A stretch of 64,000 nucleotides of DNA from Rhodobacter sp. (GTDB lineage: Bacteria; Pseudomonadota; Alphaproteobacteria; Rhodobacterales; Rhodobacteraceae): the NCBI GenBank assembly GCA_030065095.1, contig JASJDP010000028.1:62001-126000 (forward strand). The letters are read 5' to 3'. The position numbers and the translations under genes are program-made. Shown one piece after another: positions 9,556-18,244 of the stretch (positions are counted from its first letter, which is position 1; each line of letters starts with the position of its first letter). The notes beneath the pieces were generated by a model. That model did no database searches and had not been told where the DNA came from. It worked only from the letters and a program-made list of their open reading frames with translations.

Positions 9556-10599
9556 TCAGGCATTGGCTTGGGCGCGCATCGCAGGCGCAGCGAGAATATG
9601 GGCGATGCGGTTCGGATCGGCGGGCTGCAGCTGCCGCTCGGGCCGGCCTGCGAGCATCGCTTCGATGTCGTGCACGATCATCCGTCCGATCGGATGCCGG
9701 CCGCCCGGCACGGCGGCCGCCCGGTGCGGCGACAGGATGACATTGGGCGCGCGGCGCACCGGCGCGTCGGCGGGCACGGGTTCCTCGGGAAAGACGTCGA
9801 CCGCCGCGCGGATATGGCCCGCGCCCGCCGCTGCGATCAGCGCCGGGAAGTCCACCAGATGCGAGCGGCTGATGACGACGACCAGCGTGCCGGGCTGCAT
9901 CAACTCGATCTGGCGCTGGCCGACCAGTCGCCAGTTCTCGTCGGTCGGGGCGGCAGCCACAACGATGCATCGGCAGGAGGCGACGAGATCGTCGAGGCCG
10001 CGCCGCGTGATCCCGTCGGCCGCCAGCGCATCGGGATCGAGCCAGGGGTCGAACGCGCTGATCTTCGGCCGGAACGGGGCCAGCAGGCGGCAGCATTCCC
10101 GCGCGATGGCGCCGAACCCAACGAACCCGATGGTTTGGTCGTACATCGAGAAATCGGTCGCGTCCTCGTCAGACAGCCAATGCTCGGTGCCGGCGCGGAA
10201 CGCTTCGTGCTCCTGCACCAGGCCACGCCCCCCGGACAGGATCATCGCCACCGCCATTTCAGCGACCGAAAACTGAAATCCCGGTGCGCAGCTTAGAACC
10301 TCTATCCCGCGATCAAAGCAGGCTTGGTAATCGATGCCCTCCTGAAACGTACCCGATACTTCGATGACGGCGCTCAGGTTCGCGGCGCGCGCAATCTCGG
10401 CGGCGGTCAGTGTCGGTCTGGCGGCGATCAGAAAATCCATGCCGGCGATCTCGGCCTGCAGCCGCTCTCGCGCCATGGGCCTGTCTTCGGCCCCGACGAT
10501 GTCGCAAAGGTCAGCCAGCCGCGCAAAGCTCGCGGTATCGAACAGCTCGCTCACCCGGCGAAAGTGTTGGTCCATCACAAGTTTCGGCTTGCCGCTCAC
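9556..10599 (-). CDS. D-2-hydroxyacid dehydrogenase family protein
   Basis: NAD(P)-dependent oxidoreductase of the D-isomer-specific 2-hydroxyacid dehydrogenase family, 347 residues. Visible are the dinucleotide-binding motif GFVGFGAIARECC (about 156-168), an acidic residue after the second strand (SAFDPW), AAVDVFPEEPVP and a catalytic-type His in SPHRAA. The GTG start overlaps the stop of the upstream permease (GTGA), showing translational coupling. Being inside a sugar ABC operon, it probably acts on the imported compound or a breakdown product such as a sugar acid; that is inference. An ATG 24 bases further in is a possible alternative start. Confidence 0.88.
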   Translation of the reverse strand: MSGKPKLVMDQHFRRVSELFDTASFARLADLCDIVGAEDRPMARERLQAEIAGMDFLIAARPTLTAAEIARAANLSAVIEVSGTFQEGIDYQACFDRGIEVLSCAPGFQFSVAEMAVAMILSGGRGLVQEHEAFRAGTEHWLSDEDATDFSMYDQTIGFVGFGAIARECCRLLAPFRPKISAFDPWLDPDALAADGITRRGLDDLVASCRCIVVAAAPTDENWRLVGQRQIELMQPGTLVVVISRSHLVDFPALIAAAGAGHIRAAVDVFPEEPVPADAPVRRAPNVILSPHRAAAVPGGRHPIGRMIVHDIEAMLAGRPERQLQPADPNRIAHILAAPAMRAQANA

Positions 10600-11408
10600 T
10601 TCACCGCCCCCGCCGTCATGCCGCGCACGAAATGACGCTGGAAGAACAGGAACAAGAGCACGACCGGGATCGCCATGATCACCGTGCCCGCCGAGATACC
10701 GGCGATGTCCCGGGTTTGTTGGCCCTGGAAATTCAGCAGCCCCACAGAAAGCGTGCGCATACCTTCACGCGGCAGAAGCAACAGGCGCAAGAGCAGGTCA
10801 TTCCAGCTCCACATGAATTCCAAGAGCCCCGTGGTGATGATTGCAGGGACCGAGACCGGCATCACGACGCGGCGATAGATCTGGAACTCAGTCGCACCGT
10901 CGATACGCGCCGCCTCGTGCAATGCCCTGGGGATCGAGACGAAGTAGGAGGAAAACATGAAGACGAAGACCGGCATCGCCAGGGCGAGATCGGCAAAGAT
11001 CACACCCAGATGGGTGTTGATCAGCCCGACCGACCGGATCGTCGTGTAAAGCGGCAGGATGATCGCGGTGACCGGGATCATCAGCCCGACCACGAACAGG
11101 ACCTGCAGCGCCAACTTACCGCGGAAGCTCATGAAAACCATGGCATATGCGGTCATCGAGGCAAGGCCGATCATCACGATCGCGTCGACAGCCGATATCA
11201 GTATCGTGTTGAGGAAGTACCGGCGGAACCCGCCGTCGGTCCAGACCCGCTCGAAGTGTTCGAACGTGATGCTGGCGGGCGGTGTCCACGCCGGCAGGAT
11301 CAACTCTTCCGGCGGCTTCAGCGAGGTGAAGAGCGTCATCGCCGAAGGAGCGGTCATCAGAAATGCGATGAGCGCGAGAATGCCGAACACAATCAGGCGG
11401 GAGGCCAT
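10596..11408 (-). CDS. Carbohydrate ABC transporter permease (MalG type)
   Basis: Inner-membrane permease, 270 residues with about six membrane segments. The EAA-loop coupling sequence is recognisable as EAARIDGATEFQIYRRVVMP. The ATG lies directly next to the stop of the preceding permease. It forms a heterodimer with the product of 11409-12311 and is driven by the ATPase at 8542-9543. Confidence 0.93.
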   Translation of the reverse strand: MASRLIVFGILALIAFLMTAPSAMTLFTSLKPPEELILPAWTPPASITFEHFERVWTDGGFRRYFLNTILISAVDAIVMIGLASMTAYAMVFMSFRGKLALQVLFVVGLMIPVTAIILPLYTTIRSVGLINTHLGVIFADLALAMPVFVFMFSSYFVSIPRALHEAARIDGATEFQIYRRVVMPVSVPAIITTGLLEFMWSWNDLLLRLLLLPREGMRTLSVGLLNFQGQQTRDIAGISAGTVIMAIPVVLLFLFFQRHFVRGMTAGAVK

Positions 11409-12311
11409 CTAGCGATCCTCCGGCCGGGCTTGGAGTTTCAGGTATAAAAGCGTCGCAAGGCTCACGATGACCAACAGCGCAACGCCGATGGCAGAGCCAT
11501 AGCCGTACTGGTTCTCCAGCGCCCCCCGCTTATACATGTAGGTCGACAGGATCTCCGAAAACCGGATGGGCCCGCCCTTGGTCGTGGCCCAGATCAGGTC
11601 GAAGGCCTTGAAGGCAGCGGTCAGCGTCAGGATGAAGACCACGGCTGTGACAGGCCGCAAGGCCGGGATCGTGACATACCGAAAGGCCTGAAACGTGGTG
11701 GCCCCGTCGATCTTGGCGGCATCGTAGAGGTCTTCGTCTACCGATTGCAGGCCGGCGAGAAAGATGATGACGCTCAGGCCGATCGTCGACCAACTGTGGG
11801 CGAAGGCCAATGCAAACAGCACGACATCGGGATCGCCAAGCCACGGGCGCGCAAGCCCGTCGAGCCCGATGGACGTCAGCGTTTCGTTGATCACGCCTTT
11901 CGGTTGCAGCATCCAGCGCCAGATCGTGGCGACCGCCATGGGCGAGATCACCACCGGCAGCACGATCAGCGTCTGCAAAATCAGCCGCCCCCGCCAGACC
12001 CGGCTGAGAAGCGCGGCGATCACAAGGCCCAGGCCCACATTGATCACCACGATGACCGCCGACCAGACGAAGGTGTTCTGAAACGCCTCCCAGAAGATCC
12101 GGTCCGAGAACATCTTGGTGTAATTCGCAAACCCGACCCAGGTCTTTTCCGGGCTGATCCCGTTCCACTTGGTCATCGAGTATCCGATGACCGAAAGGGT
12201 GGGGTAAATTGCGAAGAACAGGTAGATCGCGAGCGTCGGGATCAGGAACAGCGACAGCGGGCCGTACCGGGACACGGAGGCGCGCAGGCGGTCCATCAGG
12301 GTATCATCCAT
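11409..12311 (-). CDS. Carbohydrate ABC transporter permease (MalF/UgpA type)
   Basis: Inner-membrane permease, 300 residues starting MDDTLMDRLRAS at an ATG at 12311. The open frame extends further upstream, but that would run into the end of the binding-protein gene and add a non-membrane, shadow-like stretch. It has about six membrane helices. The EAA-type loop is DAAKIDGATTFQAFRYVTIP, which contacts the ATPase. The 89-base spacer to the binding-protein gene is where transcript stability or attenuation could set the usual excess of binding protein, but no clear hairpin was identified. Confidence 0.92.
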   Translation of the reverse strand: MDDTLMDRLRASVSRYGPLSLFLIPTLAIYLFFAIYPTLSVIGYSMTKWNGISPEKTWVGFANYTKMFSDRIFWEAFQNTFVWSAVIVVINVGLGLVIAALLSRVWRGRLILQTLIVLPVVISPMAVATIWRWMLQPKGVINETLTSIGLDGLARPWLGDPDVVLFALAFAHSWSTIGLSVIIFLAGLQSVDEDLYDAAKIDGATTFQAFRYVTIPALRPVTAVVFILTLTAAFKAFDLIWATTKGGPIRFSEILSTYMYKRGALENQYGYGSAIGVALLVIVSLATLLYLKLQARPEDR

Positions 12312-12400
12312 GGTCCGTGGCCTTGCAAGGTCGCGAATGGTTGGGAAACGCGGCGGTGCGTAGCCGGGGCTGGTGTGTCTCTCGCCCCGGCCGGTACCTG

Positions 12401-13720
12401 TTACTGAGCGGACAGGCCGCCCGGCGCCAGGATCGTGCCTTCGTCCTTGGCGATTTGCCATTGCGCCTGCAATTCGGCGGTAAACTCCTCGGGCGTCATC
12501 ACGTTCAGAAGCAGCGCCTGTAGACCGTCATATGAGGCCGTCGTCAGGTTGCCGGGCGTGATCGTGTCGAGGAAGGCAGGGATCGTCCCGTTACCACGAT
12601 ACTGATCCGCACTGCCGCCGATGTCCTGGTTCAATTGCGGAATGTCCGCTGCGGCCAGCGCATCATCCAGCGGGCCGACCGGCACGGTCCCACCCGAGAG
12701 CAGCGTTGCACGTCCTTCGGTCGTGAAGAACAGGCGGTTCAGGAACGCGACGGCGGCATCCTTGGCGTCAGAGTTCACCCGAATATACATGCCGCTGCCG
12801 ATCGACTCGGTCGGATAGATCCTTTGACCGTCCTCGAAGGGCGGCACCTGAAAGACGCCATATTCGCCGGCCCGGTCGCCGACCGCCTCAAGTCCGCCAG
12901 GTATGATCCAGGGCCCGGTATAGGTCATCGGGATATTGCCCGCCCAGAAATCGTCCATCAGTTCGGCATATCCGACGGCCACCGGGTTCGGCCCGAACCA
13001 GCCGTCATCGCCCATTTGCTGCAGCCGGGCGCTTGCCGCCACGAAGGGCGCATCCGACCAGGCGCCGTCGCCGAACATGACGTCGTTGATGCCCTCGGGG
13101 CCGGCATAGCGGCCGAACATCATCGACTGCCAGTGCGACACCGGCCATTTGTCGGCGGCCGCAAGCCCGATAGGCGTGTCGAAACCGGCGGCCTGCAGCG
13201 CCCCCACGGCCGCGGTCATGTCGGCCCAGGTTTCCGGCACGGCGATGCCGTTGTCGGCGAAGATCTTCTTGTTGTAGAACATCGCGGTGGTTTCGACCTC
13301 GTTGCCCACGGCCCACAGCTTGCCGCCGCTCGAGGTCTGATTGATCACGCCCTCGGGGATCGTCGCGCCCCAGTTGTTCTCGTTGAAATAGGGGGTCAGA
13401 TCGGCCACCAGGCCGCCGTCGATGATCGCGGCCGGCTGGCCCGGTCCGGTGCCGAACATGAACAGATCCGGCCCTTCACCCGAGGACAACGCCGGCAAGA
13501 GCGCCGGGTTGAACAGGTCCGACGGCGTCTTGACGATCTCGATCTTGATATCCGGGTTCTCTGCATTGAACTGCTCGGCAACCGTATCATAGACCGTTGC
13601 CTGCCCCGGCTCCCCGCCGACCCAGACCACGACCTCGGTCTGGGCCAGTGCCGGCCACGCGACCGTCAACGCCAGCGAAGCCGCCAAGACGCCTTTGGTG
13701 ACTTTGGTGACTTTGTGCAT
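12401..13720 (-). CDS. Extracellular sugar-binding protein of ABC transporter (family 1)
   Basis: Periplasmic solute-binding protein, 439 residues, first gene of the six-gene sugar operon. A Sec signal peptide is clear, with predicted cleavage after ALA near residue 26. The mature part begins with the typical strand EVVVWVGGEPGQATVY and contains the cluster-B binding-protein pattern (FNAENPDIKIEIVKTP, DLFMFGTGPG, NKKIFADNGIAVPETWADM). The ATG at 13720 follows a GGAGGAACTC ribosome-binding site. Two LacI-type operators lie 58-92 bases upstream. The ligand cannot be inferred from sequence alone. Confidence 0.94.
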   Translation of the reverse strand: MHKVTKVTKGVLAASLALTVAWPALAQTEVVVWVGGEPGQATVYDTVAEQFNAENPDIKIEIVKTPSDLFNPALLPALSSGEGPDLFMFGTGPGQPAAIIDGGLVADLTPYFNENNWGATIPEGVINQTSSGGKLWAVGNEVETTAMFYNKKIFADNGIAVPETWADMTAAVGALQAAGFDTPIGLAAADKWPVSHWQSMMFGRYAGPEGINDVMFGDGAWSDAPFVAASARLQQMGDDGWFGPNPVAVGYAELMDDFWAGNIPMTYTGPWIIPGGLEAVGDRAGEYGVFQVPPFEDGQRIYPTESIGSGMYIRVNSDAKDAAVAFLNRLFFTTEGRATLLSGGTVPVGPLDDALAAADIPQLNQDIGGSADQYRGNGTIPAFLDTITPGNLTTASYDGLQALLLNVMTPEEFTAELQAQWQIAKDEGTILAPGGLSAQ

Positions 13721-13777
13721 GAGTTCCTCCCGTATTTCTTTTGCAGAACCACCGCTCAGAATCGCGGTTGCTATCTT

Positions 13778-13791
13778 TGTAATCGTTTACA
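13778..13791. promoter_or_regulatory. LacI-type operator, site 1
   Basis: The sequence TGTAATCGTTTACA has the TGTAA-N4-TTACA palindrome with central CG that LacI-family regulators bind. It stands 58 bases upstream of the sugar-binding-protein start. Site 2 is its exact reverse complement. Confidence 0.8.
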
Positions 13792-13798
13792 TATTTTA

Positions 13799-13812
13799 TG
13801 TAAACGATTACA
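13799..13812. promoter_or_regulatory. LacI-type operator, site 2
   Basis: The sequence TGTAAACGATTACA is the exact reverse complement of site 1. The centres are 21 bp apart, two DNA turns, so two repressor dimers would sit on the same face. The AT-rich spacer probably overlaps the promoter of the operon that starts at 13720. Confidence 0.8.
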
Positions 13813-14003
13813 TCAAGCGTTATAAGATTCCGAAGATAAGCCGGCATCGGATTTCAACTGCAAACCACAGGCCAGCAGAAGACCCCCGCGCAAAGGCACC
13901 CGAATGCGTTCCGTTCAGACGCTTTGGAGACGCACGCCTTTAACACCCATCGGCGGCCGAAGGGCCGGGAGCGGCACGGGAGTCACGCCGAGGTCATCAT
14001 GCT

Positions 14004-14513
14004 CTAAAGGGTCTCTGCCACGCCGACGACATAGTTCTTGCCGTAAGCCTTGGCGCATTTCGGACAGGTGGTGTAGAAGAACCAGACCTCTCCCGGCAGA
14101 TCGCCACGGGCGCGGACGAGGTTCTTCATTTCATCGTACCAATCCTTGGCGTCGCGGTAGGGGCCCTCGAAGACCTTGGTCACAAAATCGCCCGAGAGCG
14201 TGGTCATCTCTTCTTCGGGCACGGGTTTGCTGACGGCAAAAAGGTGTTCGGACGACCAGGGCGACGGATCGCGGCTAAGAACGATATAGTGGTCCGGATC
14301 GAAGGCCTCGGCCTTTTCGATATGTCCTTGAACGCGGGAAAAGACCTTGCCCATGTTCAGCGGGATATGCATTGCCGACATGGTCACGGCGCGTAAAACG
14401 GGCATGTCCTTGAGGTGCAATTCGGTCCCGTCCCAGCCTTCGGGATTGAACTTGGGGCAGCACCCGGTGGTGTTCACCGACATGTCATAGGCCGGCAATT
14501 CGTTGGTTTGCAT
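14004..14513 (-). CDS. Conserved protein of unknown function with CC and CxxC motifs
   Basis: 169 residues, start ATG at 14513 with GGAGACC upstream. Notable cysteines are a CC pair in TGCCPKF near residue 19 and a CPKC motif near the C-terminus, which could bind a metal or form a disulfide. There is no signal peptide or membrane segment. I recall relatives loosely labelled as hydrolases, but no catalytic triad is visible, so no function is assigned. It diverges from mtgA, with a gap of about 115 bases. Confidence 0.75.
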   Translation of the reverse strand: MQTNELPAYDMSVNTTGCCPKFNPEGWDGTELHLKDMPVLRAVTMSAMHIPLNMGKVFSRVQGHIEKAEAFDPDHYIVLSRDPSPWSSEHLFAVSKPVPEEEMTTLSGDFVTKVFEGPYRDAKDWYDEMKNLVRARGDLPGEVWFFYTTCPKCAKAYGKNYVVGVAETL

Positions 14514-14628
14514 GGTCTCCTCCCAGATTGCGGACGGCAGAGTGCCGGAAACGGCGGACGCGTGCCTTGACCCGGATCAAGCCGGACCGCTTGACCCGGA
14601 GGCGCGGGGCGTGATTTGGCTGGCCGCG

Positions 14629-15348
14629 ATGGCGAAACGCGCAAAATCGAAAACCAAGGCCAAGCCGGAAACGGTCCGTCCCCTGCGCAGGCTCTTGCGT
14701 TGGGTCTGGCGGTCGGCTTTGCTGGTGGTCATGCTGATCCTTGCCGCCGTGGCGTTCTACGCCGTCTTCAACCCGCCGGTGACGCCCTACATGCTGGCCG
14801 AAGCGCGCCGGCTGGACGGGATCGAGCGGCAATGGGTGGATATGGATGACATCGCGCCTGCGATGGCACGCTCGGCGGTGGCGGCGGAGGATGCGAATTT
14901 CTGCCTGCACTGGGGGTTCGATATGACCGCGATCCGCGCGGCAATCGCCGGCGGCGGGCGGCGCGGGGCGTCGACGATCAGCCAGCAGGTGGTAAAGAAT
15001 GCTTATCTGTGGCAGGGGCGGTCGTGGCTGCGCAAGGCGCTGGAGGCGGTGATCACGCCGGCGGTCGAGGCAGTCTGGTCGAAGCGGCGGATTCTGGAGG
15101 TCTATCTGAACGTGGCGGAATTCGACGAGGGTGTGTTCGGGGTCGAGGCGGCGGCGCAACGCTATTTCGGCGTGGCGGCGCGCGATCTCAGCGATGTGCA
15201 GGCGGCCCGGCTGGCGATGGTGCTGCCAAGCCCGAAACGCCGGTCGGCATCGAACCCGACACCGGCGGAGCGCAAACGGGCAGCGTCGATCCTGGACGGG
15301 GCTGCGACGATCCGCGCAGACGGGCGGTCGGCATGCTTCGAGAGTTGA
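14629..15348 (+). CDS. mtgA: Monofunctional biosynthetic peptidoglycan transglycosylase
   Basis: Polymerises lipid II into glycan strands at the inner membrane. It is 239 residues from the ATG at 14629 (MAKRAKSK); longer readings include an unlikely N-terminus. One N-terminal membrane anchor (about 28-48) follows a lysine/arginine-rich start. Family GT51 motifs are present: EDANFCLHWGFD with the catalytic Glu, then GASTISQQVVKN and RKALEAVITP, and SKRRILEVYLNVAEF. No transpeptidase domain follows. Confidence 0.94.
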   Translation: MAKRAKSKTKAKPETVRPLRRLLRWVWRSALLVVMLILAAVAFYAVFNPPVTPYMLAEARRLDGIERQWVDMDDIAPAMARSAVAAEDANFCLHWGFDMTAIRAAIAGGGRRGASTISQQVVKNAYLWQGRSWLRKALEAVITPAVEAVWSKRRILEVYLNVAEFDEGVFGVEAAAQRYFGVAARDLSDVQAARLAMVLPSPKRRSASNPTPAERKRAASILDGAATIRADGRSACFES

Positions 15349-15403
15349 ACTTGGGCCCCGTTCGCGGCATTGATGCAGGCATTCCAACGCCTGTCGTGAC
15401 GTC

Positions 15404-16069
15404 ATGAACCGCCTTTTCCACGTTCCCCTGTCGCCCTTCTGCCGGAAAGTGCGTCTGTCGCTGGCCGAAAAGAAGATCGAAGTCGAGCTGGTGGAGCAGC
15501 GTTACTGGGAGCCCGACCCCGACTTTCTGCGCCGCAATCCCGCCGGCAAGGTGCCGGTTCTGCGGATGAACGGGCTGACCATGGCCGAGAGCGGGCCGAT
15601 CTGCGAGTATATCGAAGAGGTCCAGCCCGAACCGCCGCTGATGCCGCGAGACCCGAAGGCGCGGTACGAGGTGCGGCGGCTGGTCAACTGGTTCGACGAT
15701 ACGTTTCATCACGAGGTGACGTCGAAACTGCTGTACGAGCGGGTCAACAAGAAGCTGATGAAACTGGGCTATCCGGATTCGAAGAATGTGAAGTCCGGTG
15801 CGCAGCGGATCAAGTTCCACCTCGATTACATGGGCGAGCTTTTGGATCAGCGGCGCTGGCTGGCGGGGGACGTGATGACGCTGGCCGACTTTGCCGCCGC
15901 GGCGCATTTTTCCGCGTTGGACTATATTTCCGACGTGGACTGGAACCGGAACACGGTGGTCAAGGACTGGTACGCCAAGATCAAGTCGCGGCCCGCGTTC
16001 CGGTCGATCCTGGCCGATCAGGTGCCGGGCTTTCCGCCGCCGCCGCACTATGCCGATCTGGATTTCTGA
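15404..16069 (+). CDS. Glutathione S-transferase family protein
   Basis: 221 residues. The N-terminal thioredoxin-like domain has VPLSPFCRKVRL, with Ser/Cys where the glutathione-activating residue sits, and the conserved NPAGKVPVLRMNG and ESGPICEYIEE that bind glutathione. An all-helical C-terminal domain follows (LTADF-like sequence MTLADFAAAA). The family serves detoxification or thiol transfer; the substrate is unknown. ATG at 15404. Confidence 0.92.
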   Translation: MNRLFHVPLSPFCRKVRLSLAEKKIEVELVEQRYWEPDPDFLRRNPAGKVPVLRMNGLTMAESGPICEYIEEVQPEPPLMPRDPKARYEVRRLVNWFDDTFHHEVTSKLLYERVNKKLMKLGYPDSKNVKSGAQRIKFHLDYMGELLDQRRWLAGDVMTLADFAAAAHFSALDYISDVDWNRNTVVKDWYAKIKSRPAFRSILADQVPGFPPPPHYADLDF

Positions 16070-16135
16070 TCCGGGTCGGTGTTGGGGGGCGCTGTCCCCT
16101 GCCCATCGGGCTCCCCTGGGAATATTTCTGGCCAG

Positions 16136-17200
16136 ATGAAGGATCTGGGGCTCAAGGAACGGCTGGTCGCGCGGGCGCTGGAAGAGGGGTTTTCCAAATG
16201 CCGGGTGACACGGCCCGATGCGATCGCCGAGGCGGCCAGGCATCTGCGGGACTTTGTGGATGCGGGCTGGCATGGGCAGATGGGTTGGATGGCCGAGCGG
16301 ATGAACTGGCGCGGAAATCCTGCCGCCCTGTGGCCCGAGGCGCGGTCGGTGGTGATGCTGGCCGAGGTGTATACACCGGCGCATGATCCGCTGGAGGTGC
16401 TGCGGCGAAGGGACCGCGCGGCGGTGTCGGTCCATGCGCAAAACCGCGACTACCACGACATGGTAAAGAGGCGGCTGAAGCGGGTGGGGCGGTGGCTGAT
16501 CGATCAGGCGCGACGCGAGGCGTCCGAGGCAGATCCACCGGGCATCAAGGTCTTCGTCGATACTGCGCCGGTGATGGAAAAACCGTTGGCGCAGGCAGCG
16601 GGGTTGGGCTGGCAGGGCAAGCACACCAACCTGTTGGCGCGGGATCTGGGGAATTGGTTTTTCCTGGGCAGCCTCTTCACGACGTTGGAATTGGAACCCG
16701 ATCCGCCGGAGGCCGGGCATTGCGGCTCTTGCACCGCCTGCCTCGACATCTGTCCGACCGATGCGTTTCCGGCACCGTACCGGCTGGATGCGCGCCGGTG
16801 CATTTCCTACCTGACCATCGAGCACAAGGGGCCGGTGGACGAGGAATTGCGCCCGCTCTTGGGCAACCGGATCTACGGGTGCGACGATTGTCTGGCGGTC
16901 TGCCCCTGGAACAAGTTCGCCGTCAGGGCGCGTGAGACGCAGTATGCAGCGCGTAAGGAGTTGCGGGCACCCAAGCTGGAGAGCCTTGCGGCGTTGGACG
17001 ATGCGAGGTTCCGGGCGGCATTCAGCGGCTCGCCGATCAAGCGGATCGGGCGGAACCGGTTCGTGCGCAATGTGCTCTATGCCATCGGCAACTCGGGCGA
17101 GGCGCGGCTGGAAGGCGTGGCGCGCAGATTGACGGGGGATCCGGACCCGGCGGTGGCCGACGCCGCGCACTGGGCCAGCGCGCGGCTTGCGGCGGTTTGA
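16136..17200 (+). CDS. queG: Epoxyqueuosine reductase QueG
   Basis: Last step of queuosine tRNA modification: reduces epoxyqueuosine to queuosine using cobalamin and two [4Fe-4S] clusters. It is 354 residues from the ATG at 16136 (MKDLGLKER). Ferredoxin-type cysteines are [12 protein letters not shown] and CDDCLAVCP. The C-terminus has HEAT-like repeats ([29 protein letters not shown]). The start codon is inside an ATATTTCTGGCCAGATGAAG stretch, which resembles a motif I believe recurs in Rhodobacterales genomes. Confidence 0.94.
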   Translation: MKDLGLKERLVARALEEGFSKCRVTRPDAIAEAARHLRDFVDAGWHGQMGWMAERMNWRGNPAALWPEARSVVMLAEVYTPAHDPLEVLRRRDRAAVSVHAQNRDYHDMVKRRLKRVGRWLIDQARREASEADPPGIKVFVDTAPVMEKPLAQAAGLGWQGKHTNLLARDLGNWFFLGSLFTTLELEPDPPEAGHCGSCTACLDICPTDAFPAPYRLDARRCISYLTIEHKGPVDEELRPLLGNRIYGCDDCLAVCPWNKFAVRARETQYAARKELRAPKLESLAALDDARFRAAFSGSPIKRIGRNRFVRNVLYAIGNSGEARLEGVARRLTGDPDPAVADAAHWASARLAAV

Positions 17201-17279
17201 TCTGGCTCAAAGGGCGGCGGAGGCCTTATGCTAGGGTTGGGTGTATTGCAGCGGGGGACCAAGCCAAGGGAGGATATCG

Positions 17280-17477
17280 ATGCCGAAGAACCCCATCGAC
17301 CATGACCATGCCACAGGCAACGGCCGCGCCGCGGCCTACACGCGGCTCGACCGGATCAAGGCCGGCGAGGGCGGGCACCCGAAGATCCAGATGCTCGATC
17401 GCCGCCGCCGCAAGGGGCTGACCGATGCCAGCCGGGTAAAGCAATTCCTGCGGATCGAGCGGGGGTATCTGGCCTGA
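17280..17477 (+). CDS. Small hypothetical protein, basic
   Basis: 65 residues, MPKNPIDHDHATGN at the N-terminus. The ATG at 17280 has a good ribosome-binding site (AAGGGAGG) and the codon use matches its neighbours. The product is rich in Arg, Lys and His (MLDRRRRKG) without a signal peptide or membrane segment. It follows queG by about 80 bases. Function unknown. Confidence 0.6.
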   Translation: MPKNPIDHDHATGNGRAAAYTRLDRIKAGEGGHPKIQMLDRRRRKGLTDASRVKQFLRIERGYLA

Positions 17478-17552
17478 GCCTCTGGCCCTGACGCGCGGGG
17501 GCTGATGGCCCGGCGGGACTTGTGAAGTCTTCCGGTGGGCGCTTCTGCGCGG

Positions 17553-17737
17553 TATCCTTCTTATGGTTTCGACGGTGAACCGCAGGCATATCTCGAAACG
17601 CAGCCGGTGGCGTTCCGGCTGGGCAAGCGCGTGCCCGAGATCATGACTACGTCGCCGCCAACCTGACGGACAAAGAAATCCGAGCCTATGCAGATTGGTA
17701 CGGGGCGGCGACGCTGGAGGCTGTGCGCCCAGAGTAG
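17553..17737 (+). pseudogene. Remnant of a c-type cytochrome gene (C-terminal part, frameshifted)
   Basis: From 17553 one frame reads YPSYGFDGEPQAYLETQPVA and then FRLGKRVPEIM, and from 17648 another frame reads YVAANLTDKEIRAYADWY up to a TAG at 17737. Together these match the C-terminal half of small class I cytochromes c (YL..Q..AFR.G.R...M and then LTDEEI..A.YY), with the frame changing right after the methionine that would be the haem ligand. The CxxCH haem-binding half is missing upstream. This is read as a decayed gene fragment. The alternative is chance resemblance. Confidence 0.55.
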
Positions 17738-17828
17738 CGCCTCGGTAACGTTGACCTGCATCAATGCCTCTTTCGAGGGCTGTAGTAGGCTTTCTTCCTG
17801 CGCTTCGCACAGCAAACGGGAGGGAGTT

Positions 17829-18233
17829 ATGTCTCAAGTGGTGACCCGCTACGACGGTGGCCAGCACTGCACGGCATCCGATGCGGCAAAGGGCAAGGCG
17901 GTTGCAATGGACTGCCCTTACACGGGCAAAGGCGAAGAACTGTCGCCCGGCAACCTGCTCGAAGCGGCGGTTGCCGGCTGCATGCTGATATCGATGGGGC
18001 CGATGGCCGCCCGCGAGGGGATCGATTTGAGCGGCGCTTCGATTTCAGTCGACGTGAAGGGAACGCCGCCGCCAAAGATCGACTACACGGCGCTAGACAT
18101 TGATGTGCAGATGCCGGCGGGGCTGACGGCGATCCAGCGTACCAAGCTGGAACGCGCAGCCGAGACCTGCCCGATCAAGCATAGTTTCAAAGACGAGATC
18201 TCCGTCTCGGTGACATATCACTACCCGGATTGA
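17829..18233 (+). CDS. OsmC family protein
   Basis: 134 residues, start ATG at 17829 behind GGGAGTT. OsmC/Ohr-type proteins reduce organic hydroperoxides through a reactive cysteine pair. Here one cysteine lies in the central helix (VAGCMLISM) and the other in ETCPIKHSF, the conserved arrangement (C...CP...H). The ELSPGNLLEAA sequence before the first is the family hallmark. The upstream extension of the frame runs through the cytochrome remnant and is not coding. Confidence 0.88.
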   Translation: MSQVVTRYDGGQHCTASDAAKGKAVAMDCPYTGKGEELSPGNLLEAAVAGCMLISMGPMAAREGIDLSGASISVDVKGTPPPKIDYTALDIDVQMPAGLTAIQRTKLERAAETCPIKHSFKDEISVSVTYHYPD

Positions 18234-18244
18234 CCGCGCGGCCG

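Noticed and set aside
10410-11447. 345-residue plus-strand frame over the ABC permease
   Set aside because: Antisense to a clear MalG-type permease; extreme His/Asp/Arg bias typical of reverse reading.
15188-17170. 660-residue minus-strand open frame
   Set aside because: Antisense to mtgA, the glutathione transferase gene and queG, all clearly real; amino-acid content (His, Arg, Pro rich) is that of a shadow frame.
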